A stretch of 64,000 nt of DNA, from NCBI GenBank assembly GCA_017163975.1, contig JAFFSR010000309.1, forward strand, positions 2,210,001 to 2,274,000. Reading direction: 5' to 3'. Shown piece after piece: positions 22,600-34,498 of this stretch. Each line of letters begins with the position of its first letter. Position 1 is the stretch's first letter. The translations under genes and the position numbers were made by a program. The stretch is from Anastatus disparis. Its lineage: Eukaryota; Arthropoda; Insecta; Hymenoptera; Eupelmidae. The notes under the pieces are model-generated. The model searched no databases. It saw nothing but the letters and a program-made list of their open reading frames with translations, and was not told the DNA's origin.

Positions 22600-25500
22600 A
22601 AAAAATCGAGTTAAAATGGAAGCCAAGTGTAAGGAAAAAGACTTACAAGGAAAAAAATGAGAACTTAGAATCAACTGAAAGAAAACGAATTGTAAATATT
22701 GACATTAAAATCGATTTCTAAGTTACGTGAGTACAATTAAAGACTGTTTTGAGTTTATTCAAATTCTCGCTGACACTGATGTGAGGTATTATTTAACGAG
22801 TTTGAAATAAATTCTAAATTTCTAACGAGAATATTAACGAGATTAAATGTGCTAACATGATTAACTACAAGAACTAAAGATCGGAGGGAATAAGTACGAG
22901 TTCAGGTATTGCTGACCAATATAAGAGTTATTTTATTAGTTAATGCCTTGTAAGACAATTTATTATATCTGCCAAAGTTTACAGATCAGTGCTTAAATAT
23001 ATAAGTAACGAGTGGATTGATATTTGTAGCCCTGTATGAAATAAAATATGTATTACTGGAGTTTATATACATATAAAATTCTATTCATTAATAGAATTCG
23101 AGGTCTGTGAAAAGATTGATAACAAGTGTTCAATCTTAACAGAATTATAACATGAGTAATTACAAGAAGTTTAATAAATAAACAAGAAACCAATTAAAAT
23201 AAAATTATAGAAAATGAGAATGAGTTCGTAAACTCTGAGTTATACTCAAATTTCAATAACACTATTGAATATGGCAAGTATTACAAAGGAGATAATGAAA
23301 ACTAAAATGATAAATTTTGAAATTGTGCCAGCTGAGAATATTGAAATAACTTCTCTCAACAGTAGAACGATGATTTGACATGGATGAGACATATTTTTCT
23401 TGGATAATTGAAAGATTTGCAGAGAAAATATAAATATATCAAGGATTATAATTTTGAAATAACAGAAAGCATAAGAAGTGTAGCTCTGGAATCTGCTGTG
23501 TTCGCAGATAACAGATTTCCATATATCTCCAACGATGTAGTGTTACGTCTAGAAAAATTTAATTCCGATTCCGAGTTTAATATAACACATTTAACGTTTT
23601 AAATGCTTAACTTGTTCGAAGATACTAAGGAAAATTTGGTCTTAAACTTAGGAGTACACGAGAAGGAATGATTTTAGTAGATTACATGGAAACAGAATAA
23701 GTTCTACTAAAATCAGAAAAAGGAAAGTTTTACGAGAATCGAGATATGAATTTAACGAGGAACATAGGTTTGCTAACAAATATAAACGATGAAAATTAAA
23801 TAGTTGAAATATGAAGGTAATCCAGAAGTATAAGCTATGGAGTGTAAGAAGATATAAAGAGATATCGAAAACGAAGGGAGCGTTTAAGAAAGGAAGAAGT
23901 ATGAAGAGGCCACTGCTGCCAAAACAGAGGAAACAACCTTATGCATTAACGACTAAGATGGATGGTAATAATATTTTATATCAAATAGCAATTAGATCTG
24001 ATGACAAACAACGATGGAAAGAAGCTTTATAGCTTCATTAATATGACGAGTTAATCTTTATATTATATAAAAATAATGTGTAAAGGACGGTAGATATCAT
24101 GATGACATAGAATAAAAAGGAGTCTTACTTAATAAGTGCGAGATAGGTTCTAAGGAAAAAGACAGAACTAAATGCTGATATCAAGTGTAAACTTGGACTT
24201 ATATAAGGAGTTTTAATAAACGAATACATACGAGTTACACATATATGTGTCACGATTACTGTTAATCAAAGCTGTGCTAAAAATAGCTGATTAAATATGG
24301 AGGTATTTTAAATGGATGCAAAAACAGCACTCTTGAATAATCTGCTTTGTAGTGAAGTATTCACCAAGATTCCTAAAGGAGTAAACGGTTTGATGAAACA
24401 AGATAAGATATATGAACTGGAGTGAGTCTCGAATGGACTAAAATGTTTGAAATCAGAAATTTTCGAGTAACTGCTATCAGAGCAAATTTGTAACCTTACG
24501 ACGAGTCATGTTAATTTACTTGAGTAAATAATTGTTGACTCTTGAATTTGGTAGTACATATGGACGAAGTTTAAATAAACGATGCTATTGAATTGGAAGA
24601 AATGAAATATAATCATTAAAGGAGTTTCAAATATCTAATCTTGGAGAACTTAAAGTTTTTCTTGGGAATTAAAAATTTAAAGAGACAAACGAGCGAATGT
24701 CTTGAAAATCAAACTAGATAACCACATTAATGAAATGTTAATTAAATTCGATTTCATGGAAAAGTACCCCAAGAATACTTATGGTCTCAGATCAAATGAC
24801 TAACTGATTAAAGAAGGATTACGAGGAGTTAAATACTGCAATGATATTTGAAAACATTATTACGAGATATTATATGAAAACCGTTGGTACTTTATTGGAT
24901 CTGACCAACTCTTGTAGATCAGACATTGCATATGCGCTGAATGTTCTCAGTCAACATAAAACAAAGTCAACTGAATGAGAATAAAAAAAAATTGAACGAA
25001 AAGTCAAGAACAAAACTCATAGATTTGTACTATCTTGAGAAACACAATTATTTGTAGATTTCTCTGATACGAGTTTGGACGATTAAGAGGATGTCTAACT
25101 ACAGGCGATTATGCTGAAAAATTATTTAAAGTTCCTTCTGCATATGCGAACAAAAAGGCAATTCTGTGTATTTCACTCACCTACCAGATAAAATATGTAT
25201 TGATAAATAATTGAAATCAAGAACTGATTTCAGCTTATTAGCTAATACAACTTATGGCGAGTTTAAAAGAAGTTTAACTATAAACGAGTCTTAAGAAATG
25301 AGTTTACATCAATGGTATCGTGATAATCATGTAACTAGAAACGAGAGTTTAGACAAAGTTTAGATGGAAATCAGTATTTCACGAGATCATTTTGAGCCAT
25401 TTCGTTGAGGACGGATGGTTGGATTAAAATATCAAGTTGTCGATATTTTGACTAAGTCTTTGACTTATGAGTCACATGCCAATTCATGAAACCTATATAA

Positions 25501-25630
25501 AAATAAAATAATATATAAATTCATGTTGTTCTCTTGTGTTGCAGACTCTATGATCCCAGGACATTATTCGTCCTTTCATTGAACAGTCTTCGAATCCTTT
25601 AATACAATTTGATTCATCCAACTAAAAATG
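22600..25630 (+). pseudogene. gag-pol remnants of the old copia element
   Basis: Most of this is too decayed to translate, but copia landmarks survive in order. A MDAKTALLNNLL block lies at 24311 (family motif DVKTAFLNG), followed by FTKIPKGV. A TLLDLTNSCRSDIAYALNVLSQ block at about 24889 is the conserved region after the catalytic centre. VDILTKSLTYESH at about 25440 is the C-terminal end of RNase H. The full reverse transcriptase to RNase H span is therefore represented, unlike in the young element. Many ACGAG pentamers fall at or near the frame breaks. Confidence 0.7.
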
Positions 25631-25642
25631 TGCAGGAGGGAG

Positions 25643-25910
25643 TGTTAGGAATAGGTGCACAACCTTAGTTGGTTTCTAGTCTTATTACTAGAGACACTAG
25701 CGCCCTCTCGACGTCTCTTTCTACTATCTAACTATATACACCTTGGTCTTTCCCTGTGGAGACGCGCACGTGAGTGTGGTCTCGTTTCGGTTTGTGTTGT
25801 TAAATATATAATTGAATTATGGAGACGAGTTGTACCAAGTTTTGTTTAAATGAATTTAACGAGCGTTTTATTGTGTCATGCTCAACTCTGCTTTCACAAC
25901 ATCTCTATCA
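25643..25910 (+). repeat. 3' LTR of the old copia element
   Basis: 268 bp from TGTTAGGAATAGGTGCACAA to CTCTATCA, preceded by the polypurine stretch GCAGGAGGGAG (25632-25642). The end matches the 5' LTR tail at 17222. ACGAG occurs at 25823 and 25859. A target duplication cannot be checked because the 5' LTR start is lost. Confidence 0.75.
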
Positions 25911-25975
25911 TATACCAACTTATTTAATGCCTTTTATTTATTATAACTTATTACATCACTTTTCATATGTACTTT

Positions 25976-26180
25976 TGTTGGAATATATATTTAGTGAGGA
26001 TGAAATAAATATCTAAACTGCTTTGTTTAACAAACTCTATATTTAATCTTTATTAGCCTCTACATAAATCGACCGGTTCGGTTGACGCGCTAACTAAGAA
26101 TGAACGATCGATGCGTCGGCCGATAACCTTAGCTACCAAAGGGTGGCAGCACATAAGGGCGTAAAAGCTTTTTCTTTACA
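25976..26180 (-). repeat. 3' LTR of the young copia element
   Basis: 205 bp, TG...CA on both strands. In the sense direction it begins TGTAAAGAAAAAGCTTTTAC and ends CATATATTCCAACA-like sequence. A polyadenylation signal AATAAA lies in sense at 26054-26049. It differs from the other LTR at about 26075 and 26120. Confidence 0.95.
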
Positions 26181-26193
26181 CTCCCTCCCTTTT
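26181..26193 (-). promoter_or_regulatory. Polypurine tract
   Basis: In the sense direction AAAAGGGAGGGAG lies directly before the 3' LTR, where plus-strand DNA synthesis is primed in LTR retrotransposons. The old copia element has the similar AGGAGGGAG at the same place. Confidence 0.85.
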
Positions 26194-26526
26194 ACGACCT
26201 TACATTAAATTACATTATGTTTTAATTATATTTTATGACAAACAAGATACTGTAACGCAATCTAAGAAAAATATAAAAAAACAAACAGAAATTTAATTGA
26301 TTGATTTAATCTAACTTAAAAACAAAAAATAACTTTTCTTTTATTGATTAAAAAAATAAGCGTTGGTATCTTCATCACTCTTCAGCCTGGTGTATCCAGC
26401 TCTAGTTTGCCTCTAAGAGTTATCTGAAATCAAAAGCATTTAAACTATGAATTAAAATTATTAGGTCTTATAAGCACATTTATATTTATATATATACATG
26501 TGTAAAAGTGTTTGAATATGTATGTT

Positions 26527-26724
26527 TTAAAATATTATTTTCTCTCTAATATATTTGTGTGACTCTAAGGATAGGGGTTTTGTCATTATATCAGCTATAT
26601 TTTCTTCGGTAGCAATCCATTTGACATTTATCTTATTTTCATCAACACACTGTTTGATAAAGTCTCCATGTGTTGCTGCCATATGTTTTCTAGAACCACT
26701 CTTTTCTCTCTCTAGTAAATACAT
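26527..26724 (-). pseudogene. RNase H C-terminal fragment of copia pol
   Basis: This short frame contains KWIATEENIADIMTKPLS, the strongly conserved C-terminus of copia-type RNase H. It overlaps the end of the main pol frame by 13 bases in a different frame. The roughly 200 residues that should lie between (catalytic YVDD region through the first RNase H acidic residues) are missing, so a deletion has fused the two parts out of frame. Confidence 0.85.
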
Positions 26725-28763
26725 GGTTCATGTAAGTCATTCTCTAAACCGAGTTTTCGAACTTCCTCTGTAAATCTCTTATTCCATTTCTTAGGACTTA
26801 TTTTTAAGCCGTACAATGCTCTCTCTAATTTACAAACTTTCGATTGTTTCATCTGTTGATTTACTTCCAGACCATCTGGAATCTCCATATAAATTTCCTC
26901 CTCTAACACTCCGTTCAAAAACGCAGTTTTAACGTCTAATTGACGTGCATGTAGATTATACTTATTTATAATTACAAGAATTGATCTGATGAGTGGTGAT
27001 CTAGAAACTGGTGCGTATGTCTCTTTTAAGTCATACTCATTTCTATCTTTAAAGCCTCTAATTACCAATCTGGCTTTGTGACGTGTACTTCCATCGATCT
27101 CTAGTTTTCTCTTAAAAACCCATTTGGAATCAATGATATTTAAATTTTTGCCTCTAGTTTGTATGTTTGTTCTATCTACAAGAATCCATACTTTGTTTGA
27201 CAGCAATGAGTCAAGTTCTTCTTTAATAGCAATTTTCCATTTTTCTTTTTCTCTAGACATCATTGCTTCTTTATATGTTACTGGTTTCTTTTGTAGCGAT
27301 GCAATGAGACAGTATCCTAGTTCATTCTCTTCTACATTGTCTCTAGTTATTATTCTTTGTGATACGTCGTTGCTTTTACCAAAGCTTATGTCTCTTATCG
27401 GTTTGCTCGTGTATGCTGTGCTTTTCTCTGATAACTTTAATTTTCTTTTTGTTTTACTCCTGGTATCTGGTCCTTGGTTTTTCTCTTGATTGAGTGGTTG
27501 ATTTTGTTTAATCTCTCCATTTGTTTGTTTTCTCGGTCTCCCTCTTTTCTTTGGCTCTTGTTCTTGTTTTGCCAATTCTTCTGATTTTTCTTGTTTAGAC
27601 TCTTCAATTTCTTTAAGCCAATTCCAGTTGTCCAACTCTAATTTTTCACTTTTATATATGTCTTTGTATACAATTTTCTCATTAAACTTTACGTGTCGAG
27701 ACTCTATAAATTTTCTTGTATTAGGGTGCCAAAAAACACAACTCGTTGGTTTATAACCAACTAATACTACTCTAATTGCTCTAACATCAAACTTTGTTTC
27801 AGGTTTTGAGATCTTGACATACCCAATGCAGCCAAATCTTCGTATTTGTTCAAAGTGACTTTTCACATTTGGTGAGAACTTGTTTAGTGGTATTTGATAC
27901 TCTAGGGTTTTGTGTGGGGTTCTGTTATAAGCGTGTACAGCAACATCGAGTGCTAACTCCCACATACTCTTAGGTAGACCTGAGTCAAACATGTACGCTC
28001 TAATTTTTCTCTGAATGGTTTTGTTAAACCTTTCAGCCACTTCGTTGTGCTCTGGAGTGTATGGTGGAGAAAACTCTGCCTCTATCTTCTCTTTTGTCAT
28101 TATTTCTTGAAATTTCCCACCAGTGAATTCCGTTCCTTGGTCTGCTTTAACATAACACACTTTCTCTTCTTTGCCCAGTAAATTTCTAGCATAGATAAGA
28201 TAATTCTCTAGAGCATCTCCTGATTCGTCTTTTGTTTTTAATGCGTATGTCTTTGCGAATCTGGAATAATCGTCGATGAACATGATTATAAATCTTTTTA
28301 ATCCTGGGTAAGAGGTAGGTTTTATTGGACCCATTATATCTGTGTGTATGACCTGTAATGGTCTCTGTGCTCTAGTTCTGGTTTCTCTAAAAGGTAATTT
28401 GTCCATCTTTGACATTATGCATATTTCACAATCAAGAATGGAGTCGTCAAATTTTACCTTTTCTAACCTCTTATCTATTTTCTGTAGTCTCTTAAGATAA
28501 TTTAAAGATGCATGGCCAAGTCTTTTGTGCCATAACATCGCCTCATTTGGTTTTACTGTATTATACAGTATATCCTCTAGTGGATTCTTCACTGGTATAT
28601 CCTCTATATCTGTGATTGACTCTAAGTTTTCAATTTTAATTGTGTCAGTTGTAAAACTCATATCTTTTTCTACGATTTCTGATTTTGATAGAATAGGTTT
28701 CTCACTCACATTCATGAGTTTTCCTTCATTCTCCCTCCCAATCGCATGACTAACAGTATTCAA
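26712..28763 (-). pseudogene. Copia pol: integrase plus truncated reverse transcriptase
   Basis: The frame continues directly from the gag-protease frame after one in-frame TAA (28776-28778); the codon at 28763 is TTG, so it has no start of its own. Numbering from there: GAG-pre-integrase zinc ligands H79, H84, C112 and C115; integrase catalytic D142 (HTDIMGP), D208 (KADQGTEF) and E244 (VAERFN), all present; a basic linker, KKRGRPRK, near residue 405; and reverse transcriptase from about residue 520, with SKWVFKRK, YAPVSR and the first catalytic D610 (QLDVKTAFLNG). It ends with HEPCIY at residue 683, just before where YVDD should be. Integration functions look intact; reverse transcription cannot be. 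Confidence 0.9.
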
Positions 28764-28775
28764 CTCTATAGATTC

Positions 28776-31298
28776 TTATTCTAAAGATTCTGATTTATCT
28801 ATTTCTTTTGAAATTAACTGCTCTTCATTTACTCCCTCCGAAATTAACAATTCTTTATTTACTCCCTCGGAAATTAATAATTCTTTATTTACGTTGTCTT
28901 GCGATTGTAAGGGAAACTCAGGATGAGAAACAATTCTCGCTCTAAAATCATAATTTTTAATGGATAAATTTTTATTATTATGAGTGTCATAAACTCTTTT
29001 TACTTTAAAACGCATTACCCAATTGGGTTTATCGTATATTCCCTCAAAAACTGTTTTATTGGAATGTTTATTGTAAACTCTAAAAATTTTGTCATCCAAG
29101 TAAATACTCAATCCTGAATCTGCTAATTTTCTTAATGACAATAAGTTTTCAGATATATCTTTTGCAACTAATACGTCAGTTAATTTAATATTTTTTCCGT
29201 CAGGTGTTTTAGTTTGGGAAACTAGTAAATCACCTTTACCATTAATTATAATGTCAGCAAATTCATTTTTATTTGCGCTCTTAATAACACCGTTTTCACT
29301 CTTTACAAAATTAGTCAGGATTAAGGATTTACTCGTGATGTGGTGTGTCGCGCCAGAGTCAGCTATGAAATCAATATACTCTATTTTGTTAATGTTACTC
29401 TTACCTTGATTTTTATATTCTTTTTCATTTACTTCCGCTGCTCTTCTGGCTTTTATACTTTCTCTATTAAATTTTCTCTTAACAACTCTACCGTTATTTT
29501 GAAATTTATCAAACCCTTTACGTTCATTCTTTTTATTTTTATAATTTACATTTGATGTATGCTTATTTTTATTGACTCTATAATTATTTTTAAAAACTCT
29601 ACTTTCATACCTTTTTTCTCTAGAATTGCCTTTTGCCAAAGAACAGTCCTCGCCCTTGTGGCTCCGAACAGCTTGACAGTAATAGCAAAACCATTTGTTT
29701 TGCTGCTTTAATGGACATTCATTGGACCAATGTCCATCTTTATTGCATCTGAAGCAACGATTCTCTAAGTGGCCGCTCTGCGATGATGTTTGGGCCCTTC
29801 GAGCTTTTGGTTGCTCCTCTTTATTGTCCATTTTCTTTTCTGCCTCTAGCTGTGAAATAAATGATTTTATTACCTCTAGACTCATTTCTTTCGAATTATT
29901 GTTTCTCCTAATCAAGTCAGCATTTCGCAGTTCCGGAATGACAGGAGAAACTGCTTGATAGAAGGCTGATCTGATCTCTTGATCAGTTAAAGGTACGGTC
30001 TGTTCACAGACTTCATAATCTCTAATTATAGTATCAAAGCGTTCACAGAAATCACTAACTTTTTCATTTTTATTCATTTTAATTTGATATAAACGTGATC
30101 TTACAGAAGTATGTGTTACGTTAACTTCGCTTTTTCTCAAATATCTTAATTTATTTAAAATTTCTCTAGGCTCTGATTCATTTAAAATTCTTTTATGATA
30201 TTTTTCATCTAAATGGTTAATAATAATATCTCTAACTAAACTCTTTCTTTTATTCATTAAATTTTCAGAAATGTTTGCCGGTGACTCTATTTTACTATCA
30301 ATAATATCTAAAAGGTCATTACTTGTTAAATCAGATTTTAAATGATCCATCCAAATTTCAAAGTTTGATTTCTGTGTCAGCTTATAATCTCTTTTTACGT
30401 TAATTTTAGTGTGTAAAATTTCATTAACAAGCGTTTTCTTTAATAGATCTAAATCTGTTATTTTTTCCTCGGTATTTACTTTTCTTTTCTTATTTGAATT
30501 TTCTGAATTTAAATTTGAATTATTTAACTCTAAATTAGAATGAACTAGATTATTCTCTAAGTTATTTTTTAATGAATTATTATTTTTTACCTCTAAAGAT
30601 CTAAGACGAGTTCTCTCTATCTCTAAGTTGTCGTGGGTGATTTTCGACATTGTCTCTAACATTTTTGTGGCTGCTTCCACGATGGTTCCAACTTTATCCA
30701 AGGACGAATTCAATGAGGCTGCAGTCGCCCGGTTCTTTTCGGCGATGTCAGCATTTTGTTTTATGAGGTCCTTCTGTAGTTCATACAGCCTCATTGATCC
30801 AGCTGGAATTATTGACACTTCATCGTTTCTGACAGCGAAGACAGTCACGTCAGACTTGATTATGGGCTTCCTTGTTGCTCCAGTTGTTGTTACAGCTGTG
30901 AAATTTTAAACTCAAATTAGTACCTGGATTTCTCTTAATTTCTCTGAATTAGGCCTCTCTAACTTTATCTAAATGTTAGTTATTATATTCTCTAAATCTA
31001 ACAAAAAAATTCTAAAAATATTTAATCTTAATTTTTCCATAACAATTGTCTAGGAAACTCTAAAGAAATTTCACATTAACTCTTTAATATATAGATTTTA
31101 CTTGTATGAGAAGGAACACTAAAACTTACTTTTATTCAAGTCTGATTTCTCTTCCTCTTTGTTACCTCCTTTTAATTGTTCAGCCTCTTTATTCAAGGCT
31201 TTGTTCTCTAGGTCCTCATTGGAGTCTTCATCGTCGCTGTTGTATTGCGTCAGGTGAGGAATCTCACCTTGACCGTTAGTCGATGTTCCTTCTACCAT
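28776..31298 (-). CDS. Copia gag-protease, two exons (31298-31130 and 30895-28776)
   Basis: Exon 1 starts at ATG 31298 and encodes 56 acidic residues plus one base. A GTAAGT donor at 31129 and a TTTCACAG acceptor ending at 30896 bound a 234-bp intron. Exon 2 then continues in frame to 28776, giving about 762 residues. Without splicing the large frame has no ATG in its first part and a stop soon after exon 1. In exon 2, counted from the GTG at 30848, there are two zinc knuckles (C365, C368, H373, C378 and C388, C391, H397, C402) and a protease motif DSGATHH at 497-503. Near the end is a tandem repeat of ELLISEGVNK. Gag and protease therefore seem intact. Confidence 0.8.
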
Positions 31299-33415
31299 CT
31301 ATTTCGGGATTTCGAACCAAATTAGTATGTTTATTTATTAAAAGAAGACACAGAATTCTTGAGCATTTCTTTTTCTAAAAAAAATTTGATTACTCCATTA
31401 AAGAAACAAAATTTTATTTCACTTCTAATTTTATTTTCTTTTCCTTTTTATTTTTCTCTATGACTTATTAAAAAAAAATTTATTATACTATCTCTAAAGT
31501 ATTTAGATTAGTTCATCTTAAAAGGAATAAAATGAAATATATTTTTTTTTTGTTTTCAAGATAAATTGCTTTAGAAGTTAACACAAAATGTTTCCAAGGT
31601 TTATCTTTAATTATCTCAAAAATTTAAAATAAGTCATCTCTAAGTAAAGTACAGATTAGTTTTCTTTATTATGAAGTAAATCGTTAAAAGAAGTGAAATT
31701 TATAAAACTCAAAAAAAATTTCCAATGAGTAATCTCAAGAATTCTGAGCAGATTGTAAACAAAATTTAAATATTTTTCTCAAAAAATTTTTAATACATTT
31801 TCTCTAATTATGAAATAGGTGATCTAAAAAATTTAATTTAATCATCTCTAGATTTTAGGATAACTCTTTCTCTAAAAACCAGGTAAGAAATTTGGTTCTT
31901 GCTTCTAAGCTACAGTCATCGCACCGCGGTTGACTGAAGCTTGAAACGAGAAATTCCGTTTCTCTGCAGTACCACCACGTACGTGCACACCATGCTCCAC
32001 CGGACAGTTTCACGCACCGCAATGAAATGTGATGAAATCGGCTGATCACGCACACGCACGGGACACTTGCAGAGAACAAAAATTTCCCTAGTCAACTAAT
32101 AAACTACACTGCACCGCAAGTTTCGTCTAAAAGTTGACCCCGAAATATATTCTCTACGTATCATTAGCATGCATAAAAAATAGTTTTTGCATAGAGAATA
32201 AAAAGATTTTCGTTTTGGTTAAAATCACATTAACGATTTTGTTTTATTTAAAACTCAAAATTTTAATTTGCAATCTCAATTTTATAAACTCGTTAAATTT
32301 TGTGAATATAATTTTTCAAGCAACAAAAAAATTTACTCTTAATTTTGACTTTTTGTTTTTGCTCTAAAAAAACTTACTCTTTATTTTTAATTTTCGTTGT
32401 ACGTATTTTATTTTTATTTTAATTACTTGTATATTTTCTATTGTGATTTTATTTTCACACATACATTAAATTTTAATTGCTTAATAATCAATCTCTAAAA
32501 AATCAATTCTTATTTTATTTTAAGTCGTTTGACTTTTATTGATTATTCGATAAAATTTATACGTTAAGGGAAATTTATCGAGAAAAACTTTTCTGTTCGT
32601 GAAAAGAAAACTTAGAACTCTATTAAGCACAAATTTCTCGGAAATCGAGCAACAGTCAAAAAGAAGGGGCGGCATATGTATATACCGTATTGTGCGCGCT
32701 GCTATAGGCGCGTGTTCAAACTCGTATAGTGCGACGCCGGTTTTTGTTTTTCACGACGCATGTTTATTTTTCTCGAAAATATTCTTTCTCTAAACTATAA
32801 ACTCTTTATTTCAATATTCGTATATATGTATCTATACACAAGTATACGCATATATATATTTCAATTTTAAAATTACTCTACACTAAATATGTATACATAA
32901 CTCTTAACACTCTATTTAATATTCTGTACAGATTTATATTTTAGTTTTAAAATTATGCATAACTTTTTGTAATTTAATCGACTCTTAATTTTTAATTTTG
33001 CAATCATTCATAAATTTTATTAAATTAATAAACTCTTAGTTTTAGCACTGTTTATCACTTTTCGTAAACTGATTCACTCTTATTTTTATAAAGATTTTAT
33101 TTTAAAAACTTTCGTTATTACGTTTTTCTATCCTTTTTTTTTTGATTCTCGAATTTTTCAAAATTTGTTTTATAACGTTTAACACTCTATTTAAAATAAT
33201 TAACTCTAAACTCTATTTGCGCAATTTTTAATTTTCTAATTTATAATTTTTACGTATATGCCGGCACTATAAAATCATGTTTTATAACTTACCCTCTAAT
33301 GTAGACTCACGCCTTTGTTCTCTAGAAAAAAAACTCGCTGTGATTCAGTCCTCTAATTTTTCGCACACTCTATCACTCACTTTTCACTGTTAAAAATTTC
33401 ACTCGCGCAGGGAAG
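31299..33415 (-). other. Leader of the young copia element
   Basis: 2.1 kb between primer site and the first gag exon, unusually long. I see no conserved protein frame. It is crowded with CTCTA on the plus strand, i.e. TAGAG in sense: about 20 by eye (for example 31492, 31637, 31845, 32151, 32492, 32787, 33211, 33350). That density is like the coding part. The plus-strand frames near 32134 and 32599 have no recognised domain. Confidence 0.6.
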
Positions 33416-33435
33416 CGTGCCCTGGGCCCATAACC
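33416..33435 (-). promoter_or_regulatory. Primer binding site of the young copia element
   Basis: In sense, GGTTATGGGCCCAGGGCACG directly follows the 5' LTR. The first 14 bases equal the Drosophila copia site that pairs with an internal fragment of initiator tRNA-Met. Confidence 0.9.
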
Positions 33436-33640
33436 TGTTGGAATATATATTTAGTGAGGATGAAATAAATATCTAAACTGCTTTGTTTAACAAACTCTAT
33501 ATTTAATCTTTATTAGCCTCTACACAAATCGACCGGTTCGGTTGACGCGCTAACTAAGAATGAACGATCGATGCGTCGGTCGATAACCTTAGCTACCAAA
33601 GGGTGGCAGCACATAAGGGCGTAAAAGCTTTTTCTTTACA
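33436..33640 (-). repeat. 5' LTR of the young copia element
   Basis: 205 bp, nearly identical to 25976-26180 (two substitutions seen), followed on the plus strand by the ACTTT duplication at 33641-33645. Confidence 0.95.
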
Positions 33641-34498
33641 ACTTTACTTAATCGTTTATTTTCAATTTCATTTTATTTAATATTCTCCACTATACACAAT
33701 GTTCACCAAACAATGAAACTTCCTATTCTGTCCTAACCTGTTCATAAGTCGCTACCTATGCCTCTCATTTATTTCCCTACCTTTTATCTGTACCAATTTA
33801 ATTTACCATACAATCATTAATCCTAACTTATTTAAACCTTTTTTCCACTTATGGTCACTATTCATGGTCTTTCTCATACTTTTCAGTCAAATTTTCTATA
33901 TTATTTATCACGCACAATATTCGCCATACAAAGAGAATTTCGCCGGTTCTAACCTAGAATATGCCGCTTTACAAAATTTACGTTTTATTACTCTCAATCA
34001 CACAATTTTATCAAACATTTCATATCCACATTATCTCAGTCACTAATTTAATCTAATTAACACATTTTCATAACATTTTATATCCCTGAAACTATTTATT
34101 TAACGAAAAATAGACAGAGCCACCCACCACGTGTTCACTTACTCCCGCAACTTCTAACCAAGTGCCTGATTCTATTTATTAAAATTGACATTTTTAAATG
34201 TTTAAAGTCTCTCAAAAAAAACTTCTAAAGTCATTCTGTTTAAGTTTCCTCAAAGAATTAAATAAATAATTAACCGAGAGTTAAAGAATTATATTGTGTG
34301 ATTGAAAATCCATTCAGTCAATCATTATACTTATCCATCTTTATTTATTTAGTTAATAAATATGAGTCTATTAAAATAGTATCCAACAAAATTTTTTTTT
34401 ACTATTCCAATTCTTACAACGTTTTGGTTGTGTATTGACAACCCTTTTCAAGCACAACATTTAAGCAATATTTATGTTTTAAAATTAATATTAACTTA
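33641..34498. other. Unannotated AT-rich stretch
   Basis: Plain AT-rich sequence between the copia insertion and the third TNA MITE. The plus-strand frame at 33864-34046 shows no domain or splice pattern that I can support. This may be original intron or intergenic DNA of the host gene represented by the exon at 35458. Confidence 0.4.

Larger units (their letters stand above)
17175..25910 (+). mobile_element. Copia-like LTR retrotransposon, old and decayed, with two nested MITEs
   Basis: The 5' LTR tail ends TAACTCTATCA at 17222 and is followed directly by the primer site GGTCATGGGCCCAGC. A polypurine stretch GCAGGAGGGAG precedes the 3' LTR (25643-25910), whose end matches the 5' LTR tail. 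Between them are leader, then gag-pol remnants with copia-type motifs. Without the palindromes at 19456-20262 and 20777-21847, the element is about 6.9 kb. Stops and frameshifts are everywhere in the coding part. The sense strand is strikingly rich in ACGAG, and the nested MITEs lack it. Confidence 0.8.
25976..33640 (-). mobile_element. Copia-like LTR retrotransposon, young, minus strand, internally deleted
   Basis: Two 205-bp LTRs (25976-26180 and 33436-33640) differ at only two positions that I can see. ACTTT stands on both sides (25971-25975 and 33641-33645). On the minus strand the order is LTR, primer site (33416-33435), leader of 2.1 kb, a short exon, an intron, gag-protease, in-frame stop, integrase and partial reverse transcriptase, RNase H end, polypurine tract (26181-26193) and LTR. 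The reverse transcriptase catalytic part is deleted. Element length is 7665 bp. It inserted 65 bp beyond the end of the old copia element. Confidence 0.95.

Noticed and set aside
32134..32793. Small frames in the young copia leader on the plus strand
   Set aside because: They are antisense to the element, rich in Phe, Leu and Ile from AT-rich DNA, and have no family resemblance.
25976..33640. Fully autonomous retrotransposon
   Set aside because: The reverse transcriptase catalytic segment and most of RNase H are deleted and a stop separates gag-protease from pol.
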